Origin: Flagellimonas oceanensis
GTDB lineage: Bacteria; Bacteroidota; Bacteroidia; Flavobacteriales; Flavobacteriaceae
Direction of reading: 5' to 3'
Length of the DNA stretch: 64,000 bases
Assembly: GCF_003992595.1 (NCBI RefSeq)
Contig: NZ_RZNA01000003.1
Span: 288,001-352,000 of the forward strand
Below the pieces are notes generated by a model. It did no database searches and had not been told where the DNA came from. It worked only from the letters and a program-made list of their open reading frames with translations. Positions 1 through 9,226 of this stretch are shown in pieces (within the stretch, counting starts at the first letter, position 1; every line of letters starts with the position of its first letter). Made by a program: the position numbers and the translations under genes.

Positions 1-214
1 CGGAGAGCCCGTCCTTGTAGGCGCTACCATTGAGTCCCACGATTTGCTCCGTGGATAGATTGGTCAAGAGCAAGGAGCCTGCTATGACCCCAGCGGTAAG
101 GCTTCGGCCTCCCAAAAAGTAACCGTCGGATGATGTTTCATCTGTTTTTCTGACGGACCACCAGGATATGATTCCTACCAATAGGGTGAATCCCAAAAAC
201 GAAATAAGTGCCAT
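1..214 (-). CDS. Sodium:solute symporter (SSS family), N-terminal part only
   Basis: The reverse strand from an ATG at 214 stays open to the window edge, giving about 71 residues. The segment has a first membrane helix (MALISFLGFTLLVGIISW), a charged turn, then the motif DGYFLGGRSLTAG and the stretch TNLSTEQIVGLNG. The YFLGGR / TNxSTEQ pattern is typical of sodium/glucose-type symporters (SSF). It would be an inner-membrane Na+-coupled importer; the substrate cannot be told from this fragment. It is divergent from the gene at 478, across a 263-bp intergenic region. The C-terminal majority lies outside the window. Confidence 0.8.
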   Translation of the reverse strand, partial: MALISFLGFTLLVGIISWWSVRKTDETSSDGYFLGGRSLTAGVIAGSLLLTNLSTEQIVGLNGSAYKDGLS

Positions 215-477
215 ATTGTAATATTTGATGTTTTGCCCGTGGACAAAACGATTTGTTCAGCTGGTTGTGCACGCTAATATAACCTGAATTTTCCGAAATC
301 CGGGATGAAGCCGTAAACACAACATTTTAATTTACATAGGAGATTTTTGAAAAATTTGATGTAACTAGAACACTTGTGAAAACATAATGGATCGCTAACA
401 ATAATTTAAACTGAAAAGTGTGGTTGTTTTTCTATAAATTTGAGTAATTTGAAACATAATTTTATTATTTGTAAACT

Positions 478-1773
478 TTGATTGATAAAGGTACGGTCGC
501 CAAGCGGCCAGGATTCTTATTTGTTCTGCATGCTTCATTGGCTGCTTTTGGCACATACTTTTGCATGTATGCCTTTAGAAAACCATTTTCAGTGGCCACT
601 TTTGATGGGCTGGCCTTTATGGGGGTGGATTACAAGATCCTTTTGGTCATCACTCAGGTTTTGGGGTATGCACTTTCCAAATTTGTTGGGATAAAGGTCA
701 TCTCCGAACTTCAACCCAACCGAAGGTTGTTTTACCTGATCTCACTCATTGTACTGGCCGAAATTTCCCTTTTGCTCTTTGCATGGGTGCCCGCACCCTA
801 CAATATTCCCTTTATGTTCCTTAACGGGTTCCCTTTGGGAATGATCTGGGGAATCGTCTTTTCCTATATCGAGGGAAGGCGTTTTACCGACATTTTAGGG
901 GTAGTGCTATCATCCAGTTTTATTGTATCCAGCGGGGTGGTGAAATCAGTGGGGCTCTTTGTGATGAACTCTTGGGGGGTCAGTGAATTTTGGATGCCAT
1001 CGGTAACCGGAGCGCTTTTCTTTGTTCCACTTTTGATATGCTCCTATCTCTTACAGCGGGTGCCGCCACCCACCCCGGAAGATATCGCCAACAGAACAGA
1101 ACGGATTCCAATGACCGCCACGGATAGAAAAAACTTGGTCAAGAAGTTTCTTTTTCCACTGCTTTTGATTGTGTTGTTCTACACATTTTTGACGGCTTTC
1201 CGGGATTTCAGGGACAATTTCGCCCGGGAACTTTGGGACAGTATAGGGTACAAAGGGGATGTTTCCGTTTTTTCCACTTCGGAAATCATAATAGCCATAG
1301 TGGTGCTGTTGATCATAGGGGCCATTTTTTATATCAAGGACAACTTCAAAGCCTTGCTTACCTATCATATATTACTGATTCTTGGGACCGTGGTTTTGGC
1401 CGTGAGCACCCTTATGTTTCAAACGAGGATGTTGGACCCCTTTGTCTGGATGGTTTGCACCGGGTTTGGGTTGTACATTTGTTATGTGCCGTTCAACTGT
1501 CTCTTTTTTGATCGTTTTATCGCAACCTTCAAGGTAAAGGGAAATTCTGGATTTCTTATCTATATAGCCGATGCCTTCGGATACGTGGGCAGTATTTTGG
1601 TATTGCTCTATAAAAACTTTGGACAGGCCAATCTGTCTTGGCTCAACTTTTTTGTTTACGGTACCTATGCTGTTGCCTTCATTGGTATTTGCAGCACAAT
1701 AATTCTATTCATCCACTTTGCTTCTCGACGCAAAGCGGAACAACTCAACAACCAACTGGATTATGGGAAATAA
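478..1773 (+). CDS. DUF5690-type MFS-like membrane transporter, first gene of a phosphonate operon
   Basis: This 431-residue protein is almost entirely hydrophobic with about 12 predicted membrane spans, like major facilitator proteins. It matches what I know of the DUF5690 family (for example YFCMYAFRKPF in span 1). Start: TTG at 478 is the first plausible codon, because the first in-frame ATG lies inside the first helix. Its end overlaps the next gene by 11 bp, so translation is probably coupled. The FAD oxidoreductase and phosphonatase-like hydrolase that follow suggest uptake of an aminophosphonate or related molecule across the inner membrane. That substrate is inferred from context only. 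A possible -7 box (TAAATTTG) sits at 435-442. Confidence 0.75.
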   Translation: MIDKGTVAKRPGFLFVLHASLAAFGTYFCMYAFRKPFSVATFDGLAFMGVDYKILLVITQVLGYALSKFVGIKVISELQPNRRLFYLISLIVLAEISLLLFAWVPAPYNIPFMFLNGFPLGMIWGIVFSYIEGRRFTDILGVVLSSSFIVSSGVVKSVGLFVMNSWGVSEFWMPSVTGALFFVPLLICSYLLQRVPPPTPEDIANRTERIPMTATDRKNLVKKFLFPLLLIVLFYTFLTAFRDFRDNFARELWDSIGYKGDVSVFSTSEIIIAIVVLLIIGAIFYIKDNFKALLTYHILLILGTVVLAVSTLMFQTRMLDPFVWMVCTGFGLYICYVPFNCLFFDRFIATFKVKGNSGFLIYIADAFGYVGSILVLLYKNFGQANLSWLNFFVYGTYAVAFIGICSTIILFIHFASRRKAEQLNNQLDYGK

Positions 1774-2935
1774 ATATGATGCCGTCATTGTAGGTGGTGG
1801 TATTTTAGGGACTTTTCATGCCTATCATGCACTGGAAATGGGCTTAAAGGTCTGTTTGGTGGAAAAAGACGCTTACCCCAAAGGAGCGACCACCCAAAAT
1901 TTTGGACAAGTGGTTCCTTCGGGCATGAATACCAAATGGCAAAAATTTGGACGTGAAAGCCTTCGAATATATAAAGAGGTTCAATCCCAGTTCGATATCA
2001 GTATCCGCCAGAACGGAACGGTGTACTTGGCATCCAATGAAGAGGAGGAGCAATTGTTGGTAGAGCTCAGGGCCATAAACAGTGGCAACGATTATGCCTC
2101 CAAAATGCTGACCCAGCAAGAATGTTTGGACAAATACCCGGGACTCCGAAAGGATTATGTGGTATCCGGATTGTTTTTTCCTGAAGAGGTCACCGTAGAG
2201 CCCAGAACCATGATCCATAAGCTTCAGGAATATTTGGTGGCACAAAAAGGGCTGGACATCAAGTTTGATTTCCCTGTTGTTTCCTGTGAATCCAATGGGG
2301 ACTGGGTTTCGGTCCAGAATACAAAAAGCGAAGTGGTTTATGGCAAAAAGGTGATTATATGCAACGGTGCGGACTTCAAAAACCTGTATCCAGAGACCTT
2401 TGCTGCCAGCGACCTCGAGGTTGCCAAATTACAGATGATGCAGACCAAACCTCAAGAAAACTATGAATTGAAAGGTTCGATTCTTACAGGTTGGTCCATT
2501 CGGCGTTACGAGGCATTTCACGAATGCCCTTCCTATGCGAGTATCAAGGCCAATGAGCCGAAAGAAAGCCTTCAAAAGAAATGGGGCGTACACATCCTTT
2601 TTAAACAAGCAGTAGATGGCTCAGTGATTTTGGGGGATTCCCATCAGTATGCCGATGCCCCTAAAATTGAGGATTTAGGGTATGAGCTGGATATGGATAT
2701 TGACAATTTTATGATCGAGGAGGCCAAAAAAATAGTCGACCTGCCCACCTTTCAAATCCAAAAAAGATGGTACGGAATGTACTCACAATGCAAGAACAGC
2801 GATATTTTTCAAAAGACCATTGACGACAATGTTCATATTGTAACGGGAATTGGTGGCAAGGGAATGACGGGCAGTGCCGGATTCTCGAGAAAGCATATTG
2901 CTTCTATATTCAATAAGCAGAAAATCAATTTATGA
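1763..2935 (+). CDS. FAD-dependent oxidoreductase, DadA-like, phosphonate-associated (TIGR03364 type)
   Basis: The 390-residue protein opens with a dinucleotide-binding fold (DAVIVGGGILGTFHAYHA) followed by an acidic strand end (VCLVEKD), as in DadA/glycine-oxidase flavoproteins. A C-terminal FAD-binding glycine cluster (TGIGGKGMTGSAG) is present near residue 370. The ATG at 1763 is chosen because the fold begins four codons later; it overlaps the upstream gene by 11 bp. The stop overlaps the start of the next gene (ATGA). Members of this clade sit beside phosphonatase-like genes and related enzymes oxidise aminoethylphosphonate or its N-methyl form to phosphonoacetaldehyde. The exact amine substrate here is inferred. 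Confidence 0.8.
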   Translation: MGNKYDAVIVGGGILGTFHAYHALEMGLKVCLVEKDAYPKGATTQNFGQVVPSGMNTKWQKFGRESLRIYKEVQSQFDISIRQNGTVYLASNEEEEQLLVELRAINSGNDYASKMLTQQECLDKYPGLRKDYVVSGLFFPEEVTVEPRTMIHKLQEYLVAQKGLDIKFDFPVVSCESNGDWVSVQNTKSEVVYGKKVIICNGADFKNLYPETFAASDLEVAKLQMMQTKPQENYELKGSILTGWSIRRYEAFHECPSYASIKANEPKESLQKKWGVHILFKQAVDGSVILGDSHQYADAPKIEDLGYELDMDIDNFMIEEAKKIVDLPTFQIQKRWYGMYSQCKNSDIFQKTIDDNVHIVTGIGGKGMTGSAGFSRKHIASIFNKQKINL

Positions 2936-3606
2936 AAAAAATAGAACTGGCCGTTTTTGATATGGCGGGCACCACAGTGAACGAAGACAATGTGGTGTAC
3001 AAAACCGTTAGGGCCGCTTTGGCCAAATCTGGAGTAGAGGTCTCTTTGGATACCGTTCTGGAATTTGGGGCAGGTAAGGAAAAATTCAAGGCCATTGCCG
3101 ATATTTTGGAAGAAACCAAAACAACCGGGGTGGACCCCAATGTGGTTTTTGAAGATTTTAAAGGCATGTTGGAAGAAGCCTATGCGAATTTGGATGTGAC
3201 CACTTATGATGGTGTCGAGGAGCTCTTTACCCTGTTAAGGTCCAAGGACGTAAAGGTGGTGCTCAATACAGGTTATGACCATAAAACGGCAACATCACTT
3301 CTAAAAAAGCTGGGTTGGGTGCCGGGAGAACAGATCGATGCCTTGATCACTGCGGATGATGTGGTCAAAGGAAGGCCATCATCGGAAATGATTGACAAAG
3401 CCATGGCGATGTTTGGCATCACGGCATCCGAAAAGGTATTAAAGGCGGGTGATTCCGTGATTGATATTGAAGAAGGCAAAAATGCCAATTGTGGATTAAC
3501 GGTTGGGGTGTTGACCGGAGCGCAGACCCGTGAGCAATTGGCAACCGCGGAACCCTCCATGATCTTGGATTCCTTGTCGGATTTGGCCGAGCAGTTGTTC
3601 CCTTGA
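2932..3606 (+). CDS. Phosphonatase-like HAD hydrolase (PhnX-like, TIGR03351 type)
   Basis: This 224-residue HAD protein has the phosphonatase version of motif I, DMAGTTV, with nucleophile Asp10 and Ala-Gly-Thr in place of the usual DxDx(T/V). A cap-domain lysine lies in GKEKFKAI; Lys51 fits the spacing of the Schiff-base lysine of PhnX. The motif NTGYDHKTA (motif II), Arg in KGRPSSEM and GDSVIDIEEGKNA (motif III) follow in order. The known PhnX reaction is hydrolysis of phosphonoacetaldehyde to acetaldehyde and phosphate through the lysine imine. It is the last gene of the operon, tail to tail with the XRE-cupin gene with no spacer. Other phosphonoaldehyde substrates remain possible. Confidence 0.85.
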   Translation: MKKIELAVFDMAGTTVNEDNVVYKTVRAALAKSGVEVSLDTVLEFGAGKEKFKAIADILEETKTTGVDPNVVFEDFKGMLEEAYANLDVTTYDGVEELFTLLRSKDVKVVLNTGYDHKTATSLLKKLGWVPGEQIDALITADDVVKGRPSSEMIDKAMAMFGITASEKVLKAGDSVIDIEEGKNANCGLTVGVLTGAQTREQLATAEPSMILDSLSDLAEQLFP

Positions 3607-4173
3607 TCAGATAAAGAAGTACACGACCAACATTTTAGAGGGAATTTTTCCCCTATTGATTGGAACATGGGGGATTCTGCCGTCAAAAAATATGGAGTCC
3701 CCCTCTTTTAAAAGGACCTCTTGGTCCCCTATCTCGTAGTAGCACTCTCCTGTCAAAATATATTTGAACTCAAAGGCATCGGTGACCACTTTGTCCCTTT
3801 CCGAGTTGGGTTCCACTTCCAAAAGGACACTTTCAAAACCAACGGAGTTCAATTGTTTGCCAAAAATGTAATTATAGGTAAACCCAACAGCTTCATCCTC
3901 TTTTTCTATAATGGATTGCTCATCCTTGCGGGTCACTAAAAAATTGTGGCCATTGGCTTTGGGGATTCCGTCAAAAAAATCGGTCATCTCGGTTTCCAAG
4001 GCCCCTACTATTTTTAAAAACACGGGGAGTGAAGGTATGGTTCTGCCATTTTCAATACGTGAAATGAGTCCAGCGGTAACCCCGGCACTGTTGGCAACAT
4101 CGTTTATGGTCTTTTTATTGTTCTTTCGTATTTGCTTGATTCTTTTACCAATGCCTATGAGGTAGTCTTCCAT
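3607..4173 (-). CDS. XRE-family transcriptional regulator with C-terminal cupin
   Basis: The 188-residue protein has an N-terminal HTH_3 domain (about residues 8-62; NDVANSAGVTAGLISRIENG is the helix-turn-helix core). The C-terminal cupin (about 110-185) carries EFKYILTGECYYEIGDQ and EGDSIFFDGRIPHVPIN. This layout is typical of one-component regulators whose cupin binds a small ligand. It reads from 4173 toward the phosphonatase-like gene and is divergent from the SusC operon at 4456, so it most likely controls that operon, and perhaps the one at 478. Candidate operator palindromes in the shared upstream region are listed separately. Ligand and sign of control are unknown. Confidence 0.85.
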   Translation of the reverse strand: MEDYLIGIGKRIKQIRKNNKKTINDVANSAGVTAGLISRIENGRTIPSLPVFLKIVGALETEMTDFFDGIPKANGHNFLVTRKDEQSIIEKEDEAVGFTYNYIFGKQLNSVGFESVLLEVEPNSERDKVVTDAFEFKYILTGECYYEIGDQEVLLKEGDSIFFDGRIPHVPINRGKIPSKMLVVYFFI

Positions 4174-4270
4174 TTTTATACGTGCTTCTAATGTTTAGTA
4201 TTTATAATATTATTTGGTCAATCAAGATTAGTGAAAAAATCGGTTAATCCACTACAACACTAGGATATAT

Positions 4271-4330
4271 TGTAAAAACTGGTGTTCACAGCGATTTTCA
4301 AAAATTGCATATTTGTAAATAATGTTTACA
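4271..4330. promoter_or_regulatory. Two candidate operator dyads between the XRE gene and SusC
   Basis: Dyad 1 at 4271-4290 pairs TGTAAA with TTCACA around an 8-bp centre (one mismatch). Dyad 2 at 4314-4330 pairs TGTAAA with TTTACA perfectly around TAATG. The 10-mer TATTTGTAAA that overlaps dyad 2 also occurs just before the TTG start at 478. Both lie in the 282-bp divergent region of the XRE-cupin gene, so they are candidate sites for that regulator. The assignment is an inference. Confidence 0.35.
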
Positions 4331-4455
4331 TAACATTGCAGTGTTTCTTTTAACCTTTCCGTATCATTTTTTTAATCTGTTTAAAGGGCTGCCTTAACTC
4401 TTGTGTTGGATATTTGTTGATAAATAATTAACCAAATTTTACAAATACTCAACAA

Positions 4456-7400
4456 ATGAAAAAATCAATCTTAACGTTTTTACTTGCCTTTACTGTAAGT
4501 ATCATTGGATATTCCCAAGTTACTTTTACAGGGCAGGTGGTTGACGAGAACAACGTGCCCTTGCCCGGGGCGTCGGTTGTTGTAAAAGGTAGTAGCGTGG
4601 GTGTTGCTACAGACTTTGATGGGAACTTTGAAATAGAGTTGCCCCAGGGAGGAGAAACCTTGGTAGTTTCTTACATAGGGTATATCCCATTGGATTTTGA
4701 CACTACTGGAAAAAGTACCGCAACCATTGTGTTGCAAGAAGATTCCCAGCAGTTGGATGAGGTTGTCGTAACGGCCTTGAACATTACAAGGGATGAAGAG
4801 TCCTTGGGTTATTCCGTTCAAAAGGTTGCAGGAGAGGAAATCTCGCAATCCACCAGTACAAACACGGTAAGCACACTGTCCGGTAGAACGGCAGGTGTCC
4901 AGGTGGTTACCAACGGTACGGGACCTGGACAATCCTCATCGGTGGTCATCAGAGGGTATTCCTCCATGCAAGGTGACAACCAGCCCTTATTTATTGTGGA
5001 TGGTATCCCAATCAACAATAACACGGACACCAGGACCAATACGTTGGGAGGTGCTTCCAATATGAACTTGGATTATGGTAACGGTGCGGCCGAGATCAAT
5101 CCCGATGATGTAGCGTCCATATCCGTACTAAAAGGCGCGAACGCTACGGCACTTTATGGGTCCAGGGCAGCGAACGGTGCGGTAATCATTACCACTAAAT
5201 CCGGTAGGGGTCGTAAAGGAGGGGTCAGCTTTAGTTCCAAGACCACTTTTGAGAGTGTATTGAAAGCTCCGGAATATCAAGGCGTATATGGTCAGGGTAA
5301 AAACTTTGACTTTCAGTTTGTAGATGGTTACGGAAGCGGTACATACGATGGTGTGGATGAATCCTGGGGCCCGCTTTTGGACGGTACCTTACGTGCGCAG
5401 CACGATTCCCCGACATCCAATGGCCTTCGTGGTGGTGATGTCCATGGCTTGGATTACGTACTTGGTTCTTCTGGGGTCGATTTGGATAGAAGAGGGACCA
5501 TTACCCCAACACCTTTTGTGTATGGAGGGAATCCCGCGGAAGAATTCATGGAAACAGGTAGAACCTTGATCAATACCGTTTCGTTCTACGGATCCAATGA
5601 CAACGGAAACTACCGTGTAAGCTATACCAACTTGGACAATAAGGGTATTGTTCCGAACACCGATATCAAGAGAAACACCATCTCCGCTTCAGGGGACTAT
5701 CAAATTACCGATAGGTTAAAGGTGTCATCCAAGATCAATTATATCCGTTCAGATTCGGATAACCGTCACGTAAATGGATATGGTACCGAATCGGTAATGT
5801 ATCTGTTCATCTGGTGGGGACAACAGGTCAATGTAAATAGTTTAAGAAACTACTGGCAAGATGGTCTGGAAGGCTTCCAACAGTACAACTACAACTATAA
5901 CTATCACGATAACCCTTACTTTACCATGTACGAGAACACAAATGGTCTGGCAAAGGATAGAATCATAGGGAATCTTTCTGCTACTTATGATATCAGTGAT
6001 GATTTTAAATTCATGGTAAGGGGGGGACGTGATTTCTTCTCTGAATACAGATTCATAAAAAGAGCTTACTCTACGCAGCGTTTTCCAAACGGTCAGTACA
6101 GGGAGGATAAAATCAACTTTCAAGAGACCAACTTGGATTTCTTGTTGACCTATGACAAGGATGTGACCGATAAGCTCCATGTGAATGCCAACTTTGGAGG
6201 GAACAGAATGGTGCAGAAAAACCATTTCAACTCATTGATGGCCAACAAACTTTTGATTCCCGGCATCTATTCTTTCTCCAACGTGGATGGAGCCTTGGTA
6301 CAACGTACAAGCCGTCCTGAAAAACAAATCAATTCCCTGTATGCATTTGCACAATTGGGATGGGACAACAGTATTTACCTAGATCTTACAGCACGTAACG
6401 ACTGGTCGTCTACCTTGCCAGAGCAGAACAACTCCTATTTCTACCCATCCGCATCTTTAAGTGTGGTACTATCGGATCTGTTCGATTTTGGAAATCAGGA
6501 TGTGTTGAGCTTTGCCAAACTTAGAGGTGGTTGGGCACAGGTTGGTAGTGATACCGGTGCATATAGGCTTTCCGATTATTACGCATTGGGAACGCCGGTT
6601 GGAGATAATCCTACGGCAGGTCCTGCCAATACGCTGCCAAACTTTGATTTGAAACCAGAGATACAGACATCATACGAGTTCGGTACCGATTTAAGGTTCT
6701 TCAACAATAAACTGTCGTTGGATGCCACGTATTACAATACAGTTTCCAAGAACCAGATTTTGGACATCGATTTGCCCATTACCTCAGGTAAAACAGCAAG
6801 AACCATCAATGCCGGTAAAATACGTAACCAAGGATTGGAAATCATGTTGGGGATCAATCCAATACGCAACGAGGACTTCAACTGGAACTCTTCCTTCAAC
6901 TTTGGTTTGAACCGAAACAAGGTCCTGGAGTTGGCCGATGGAGTCGAAAGGTATCAATATGGAAGCAATGGAATTTCACTTGTTGCAGAAAAAGGAGGGT
7001 CCCTTGGCGATATGTGGGGAACTGGATTGGTAAAAGTAGAGGATGAGAACAGCCCTTATTATGGAGAAGTCATCTTTAACGAAGGTTTGGTACAGCAGGA
7101 CAACACCTTGAGAAAAGTTGGAAACTTTAATCCGGACTTTACCTTGGGCTGGAACAATACCATTACCTATAAAAACCTTTCACTCAATTTCTTGTTTGAT
7201 TGGAGGCAAGGGGGAGAACTATTGTCCAGGACCCGTTTGATCGCTGCCACTTCCGGTAACGTAGTGGAAACCCTTTGGGGTCGTTCGCCAGAATACGGAG
7301 GGCCACATCCTGGTATTGCCGATTCAGGCCTTGACTATACTGATGATAACGGAGTTGCTTGGAACGATGGTGTGATCGGTGATGGTGTGAAATTGGAAAA

Positions 7401-7743
7401 TGGCCAATATGTGCCCAATGACGTCATTGTGCCTGCCAATGCATACCACAACAACAGATACCGAAGGGATAATGACACCGAAGGTATATACGATGCCACT
7501 TTTGTGAAACTAAGAGAAGCCAGATTGACCTACGATTTCCCGACCAAATTGTTCAAGGGAGACGATATTAAAAAATTGAGCTTCTCAGTGATTGGGACCA
7601 ACCTTTGGTTGTGGGCCAAGGATTTCAACCACGGAGACCCAGAACTATTGTCCTTCGGGGGCGGAAGCTATGTGCCAGGGGTGGAAAATGCCACCGTACC
7701 GACCACGCGTAGCTTAGGATTTGCAATCAACGTAGAATTTTAA
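4456..7743 (+). CDS. SusC/RagA-family TonB-linked outer membrane transporter
   Basis: This 1095-residue protein has a signal peptide ending at GYSQ, a carboxypeptidase-regulatory-like domain (about residues 23-105, GASVVVKGSSVGVATDFDG), a plug domain with LDEVVVTALNI and the phrase QPLFIVDGIPINN, and a long beta-barrel ending in a terminal aromatic residue (AINVEF). These are defining features of SusC. It starts the seven-gene operon that ends at 16186 and is followed after 19 bp by its SusD partner. SusC imports ligands of a few kDa in complex with SusD. The neighbours are phosphoesterases and phosphonate enzymes rather than glycosidases, which suggests a phosphorus-containing ligand. Confidence 0.95.
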   Translation: MKKSILTFLLAFTVSIIGYSQVTFTGQVVDENNVPLPGASVVVKGSSVGVATDFDGNFEIELPQGGETLVVSYIGYIPLDFDTTGKSTATIVLQEDSQQLDEVVVTALNITRDEESLGYSVQKVAGEEISQSTSTNTVSTLSGRTAGVQVVTNGTGPGQSSSVVIRGYSSMQGDNQPLFIVDGIPINNNTDTRTNTLGGASNMNLDYGNGAAEINPDDVASISVLKGANATALYGSRAANGAVIITTKSGRGRKGGVSFSSKTTFESVLKAPEYQGVYGQGKNFDFQFVDGYGSGTYDGVDESWGPLLDGTLRAQHDSPTSNGLRGGDVHGLDYVLGSSGVDLDRRGTITPTPFVYGGNPAEEFMETGRTLINTVSFYGSNDNGNYRVSYTNLDNKGIVPNTDIKRNTISASGDYQITDRLKVSSKINYIRSDSDNRHVNGYGTESVMYLFIWWGQQVNVNSLRNYWQDGLEGFQQYNYNYNYHDNPYFTMYENTNGLAKDRIIGNLSATYDISDDFKFMVRGGRDFFSEYRFIKRAYSTQRFPNGQYREDKINFQETNLDFLLTYDKDVTDKLHVNANFGGNRMVQKNHFNSLMANKLLIPGIYSFSNVDGALVQRTSRPEKQINSLYAFAQLGWDNSIYLDLTARNDWSSTLPEQNNSYFYPSASLSVVLSDLFDFGNQDVLSFAKLRGGWAQVGSDTGAYRLSDYYALGTPVGDNPTAGPANTLPNFDLKPEIQTSYEFGTDLRFFNNKLSLDATYYNTVSKNQILDIDLPITSGKTARTINAGKIRNQGLEIMLGINPIRNEDFNWNSSFNFGLNRNKVLELADGVERYQYGSNGISLVAEKGGSLGDMWGTGLVKVEDENSPYYGEVIFNEGLVQQDNTLRKVGNFNPDFTLGWNNTITYKNLSLNFLFDWRQGGELLSRTRLIAATSGNVVETLWGRSPEYGGPHPGIADSGLDYTDDNGVAWNDGVIGDGVKLENGQYVPNDVIVPANAYHNNRYRRDNDTEGIYDATFVKLREARLTYDFPTKLFKGDDIKKLSFSVIGTNLWLWAKDFNHGDPELLSFGGGSYVPGVENATVPTTRSLGFAINVEF

Positions 7744-7762
7744 TCAGGTTAACAATAACAAC

Positions 7763-9217
7763 ATGAAAAAGATATTTTTAATAGCGACAGTACTTGCGAT
7801 GACCCTGTGGTCTTGCGACAAGTTTGACGTGAGCAACGACAACCCGGATGTTGCCTTGAACATCAACCAAAACCCCGAACTTCTTTTGACCAATCTTCAA
7901 AGAAGGTCCAACAGGGAAGCAGTAAGTGGGTCGTGGAGTGAAGGTAACCTTATGGGGCAATACGGTGCCCGAATTGTATTTACCTCTTTCGATTTGTTTG
8001 ATTGGGGTGATCAGAGTGGAGCATGGAACAATTATTACTATACCATTAGAGACGCCAAGGAATTGGAAAAATTGGCAGGTGAGACCGATTTGAACAGTTA
8101 TGTTGCCGTTTCCAAGATCATGCAGACATGGGCTTTCAGTATCTTGACCGATATGTGGGGCGATGTGCCTTACTCCGAGGTAAATCAGGCGAGTGAGGAA
8201 AACTATACACCGATGTACGATGAACAAGAGGCCATTTACACATCAATGCTTTCCGAGCTTGCTGCTGCAAACACGCTTCTGTCAGGTTCTAATTTGACCC
8301 AAATCAAGGGAGATTTACTTTTTGACGGCGATTTGGAGATGTGGAGAAAGTTTGCCAATTCACTCAGGATGCGTTTGGCACTTCGCTTGAGTGAAGTTTC
8401 CCCTTCAGTTGCATCTAGTGTGATAAGCGAGATTTATGGAAACCCGGGCCAATTCCCGATTATGGAATCCAATGAGGATAACGCCACCCTTACATTTTTG
8501 GCGGCAAATCCAGATGCACACCCCGTGACCGAAGAGTCCGTTTATCGTGTAGGGTCTTATAACGAATACAGGATTTCCGAGCATTTCGTAACCATGTTGG
8601 AAGGCTTGGACGACCCCCGATTGGGGTTCTTTGCCGATCCAACGGCCAATTCAGTGGAAGAAGAATCCCCAGAGATTGTTGGTATGTTGAACGGAGTTGT
8701 GGACGGACCCGCATACACTTATCAAGGAGGGGATGCATTCCTTTCAAAATTCAATATCGATTATTTCTACTTTCAGCCCAACACCAACCAAGCTAGGTTG
8801 ATGCTGTACTCAGAAGTTCAGTTTATCTTGGCCGAAGCGGCCCAAAGAGGTTGGATCAATGACGATGCCCAAACATTTTATGAAGAAGGGGTTACTGCCA
8901 ACTTCGAATATTGGGGAGTTGAATTGCCAGCTGATTATTTGACAAGCGCAGGAGTTGCTTTTGACAATAGCTTGGAAACGATCATGACCCAGAAGTATAT
9001 CAACTTGTTCTATACGGATTACCAAGGATTTATAGAATACAAAAGAACCGGCTTCCCTGCCACTATTGAACCAGGACCCGATGCTTTCTACGATGTCTAC
9101 CCAAGTAGATTCGAATATCCCAGTAACGAGGAATCCTTGAACAACGCAAACTATTCGGAAGCCTCTACCAGAATTGGAGGAGACCAGATAACCACCAAGG
9201 TTTGGTGGGAAAACTAG
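7763..9217 (+). CDS. SusD/RagB-family surface lipoprotein
   Basis: The 484-residue protein has a lipoprotein signal (MTLWSCDKFD, Cys18), then a TPR-like helical body typical of the SusD_2 branch (NPELLLTNLQRRSNRE, LGFFADPTAN, EVQFILAEAAQRGW). It acts as the lid that captures ligand on the SusC barrel. The C-terminal region has YINLFYTDYQGFIEYKRTG, a characteristic block of this branch. It lies 19 bp after SusC and 9 bp before the secreted phosphodiesterase-like gene, in one transcription unit. The ligand is unknown; context points to phospho- or phosphono-compounds. Confidence 0.93.
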   Translation: MKKIFLIATVLAMTLWSCDKFDVSNDNPDVALNINQNPELLLTNLQRRSNREAVSGSWSEGNLMGQYGARIVFTSFDLFDWGDQSGAWNNYYYTIRDAKELEKLAGETDLNSYVAVSKIMQTWAFSILTDMWGDVPYSEVNQASEENYTPMYDEQEAIYTSMLSELAAANTLLSGSNLTQIKGDLLFDGDLEMWRKFANSLRMRLALRLSEVSPSVASSVISEIYGNPGQFPIMESNEDNATLTFLAANPDAHPVTEESVYRVGSYNEYRISEHFVTMLEGLDDPRLGFFADPTANSVEEESPEIVGMLNGVVDGPAYTYQGGDAFLSKFNIDYFYFQPNTNQARLMLYSEVQFILAEAAQRGWINDDAQTFYEEGVTANFEYWGVELPADYLTSAGVAFDNSLETIMTQKYINLFYTDYQGFIEYKRTGFPATIEPGPDAFYDVYPSRFEYPSNEESLNNANYSEASTRIGGDQITTKVWWEN

Positions 9218-9226
9218 GGTTTGCCA

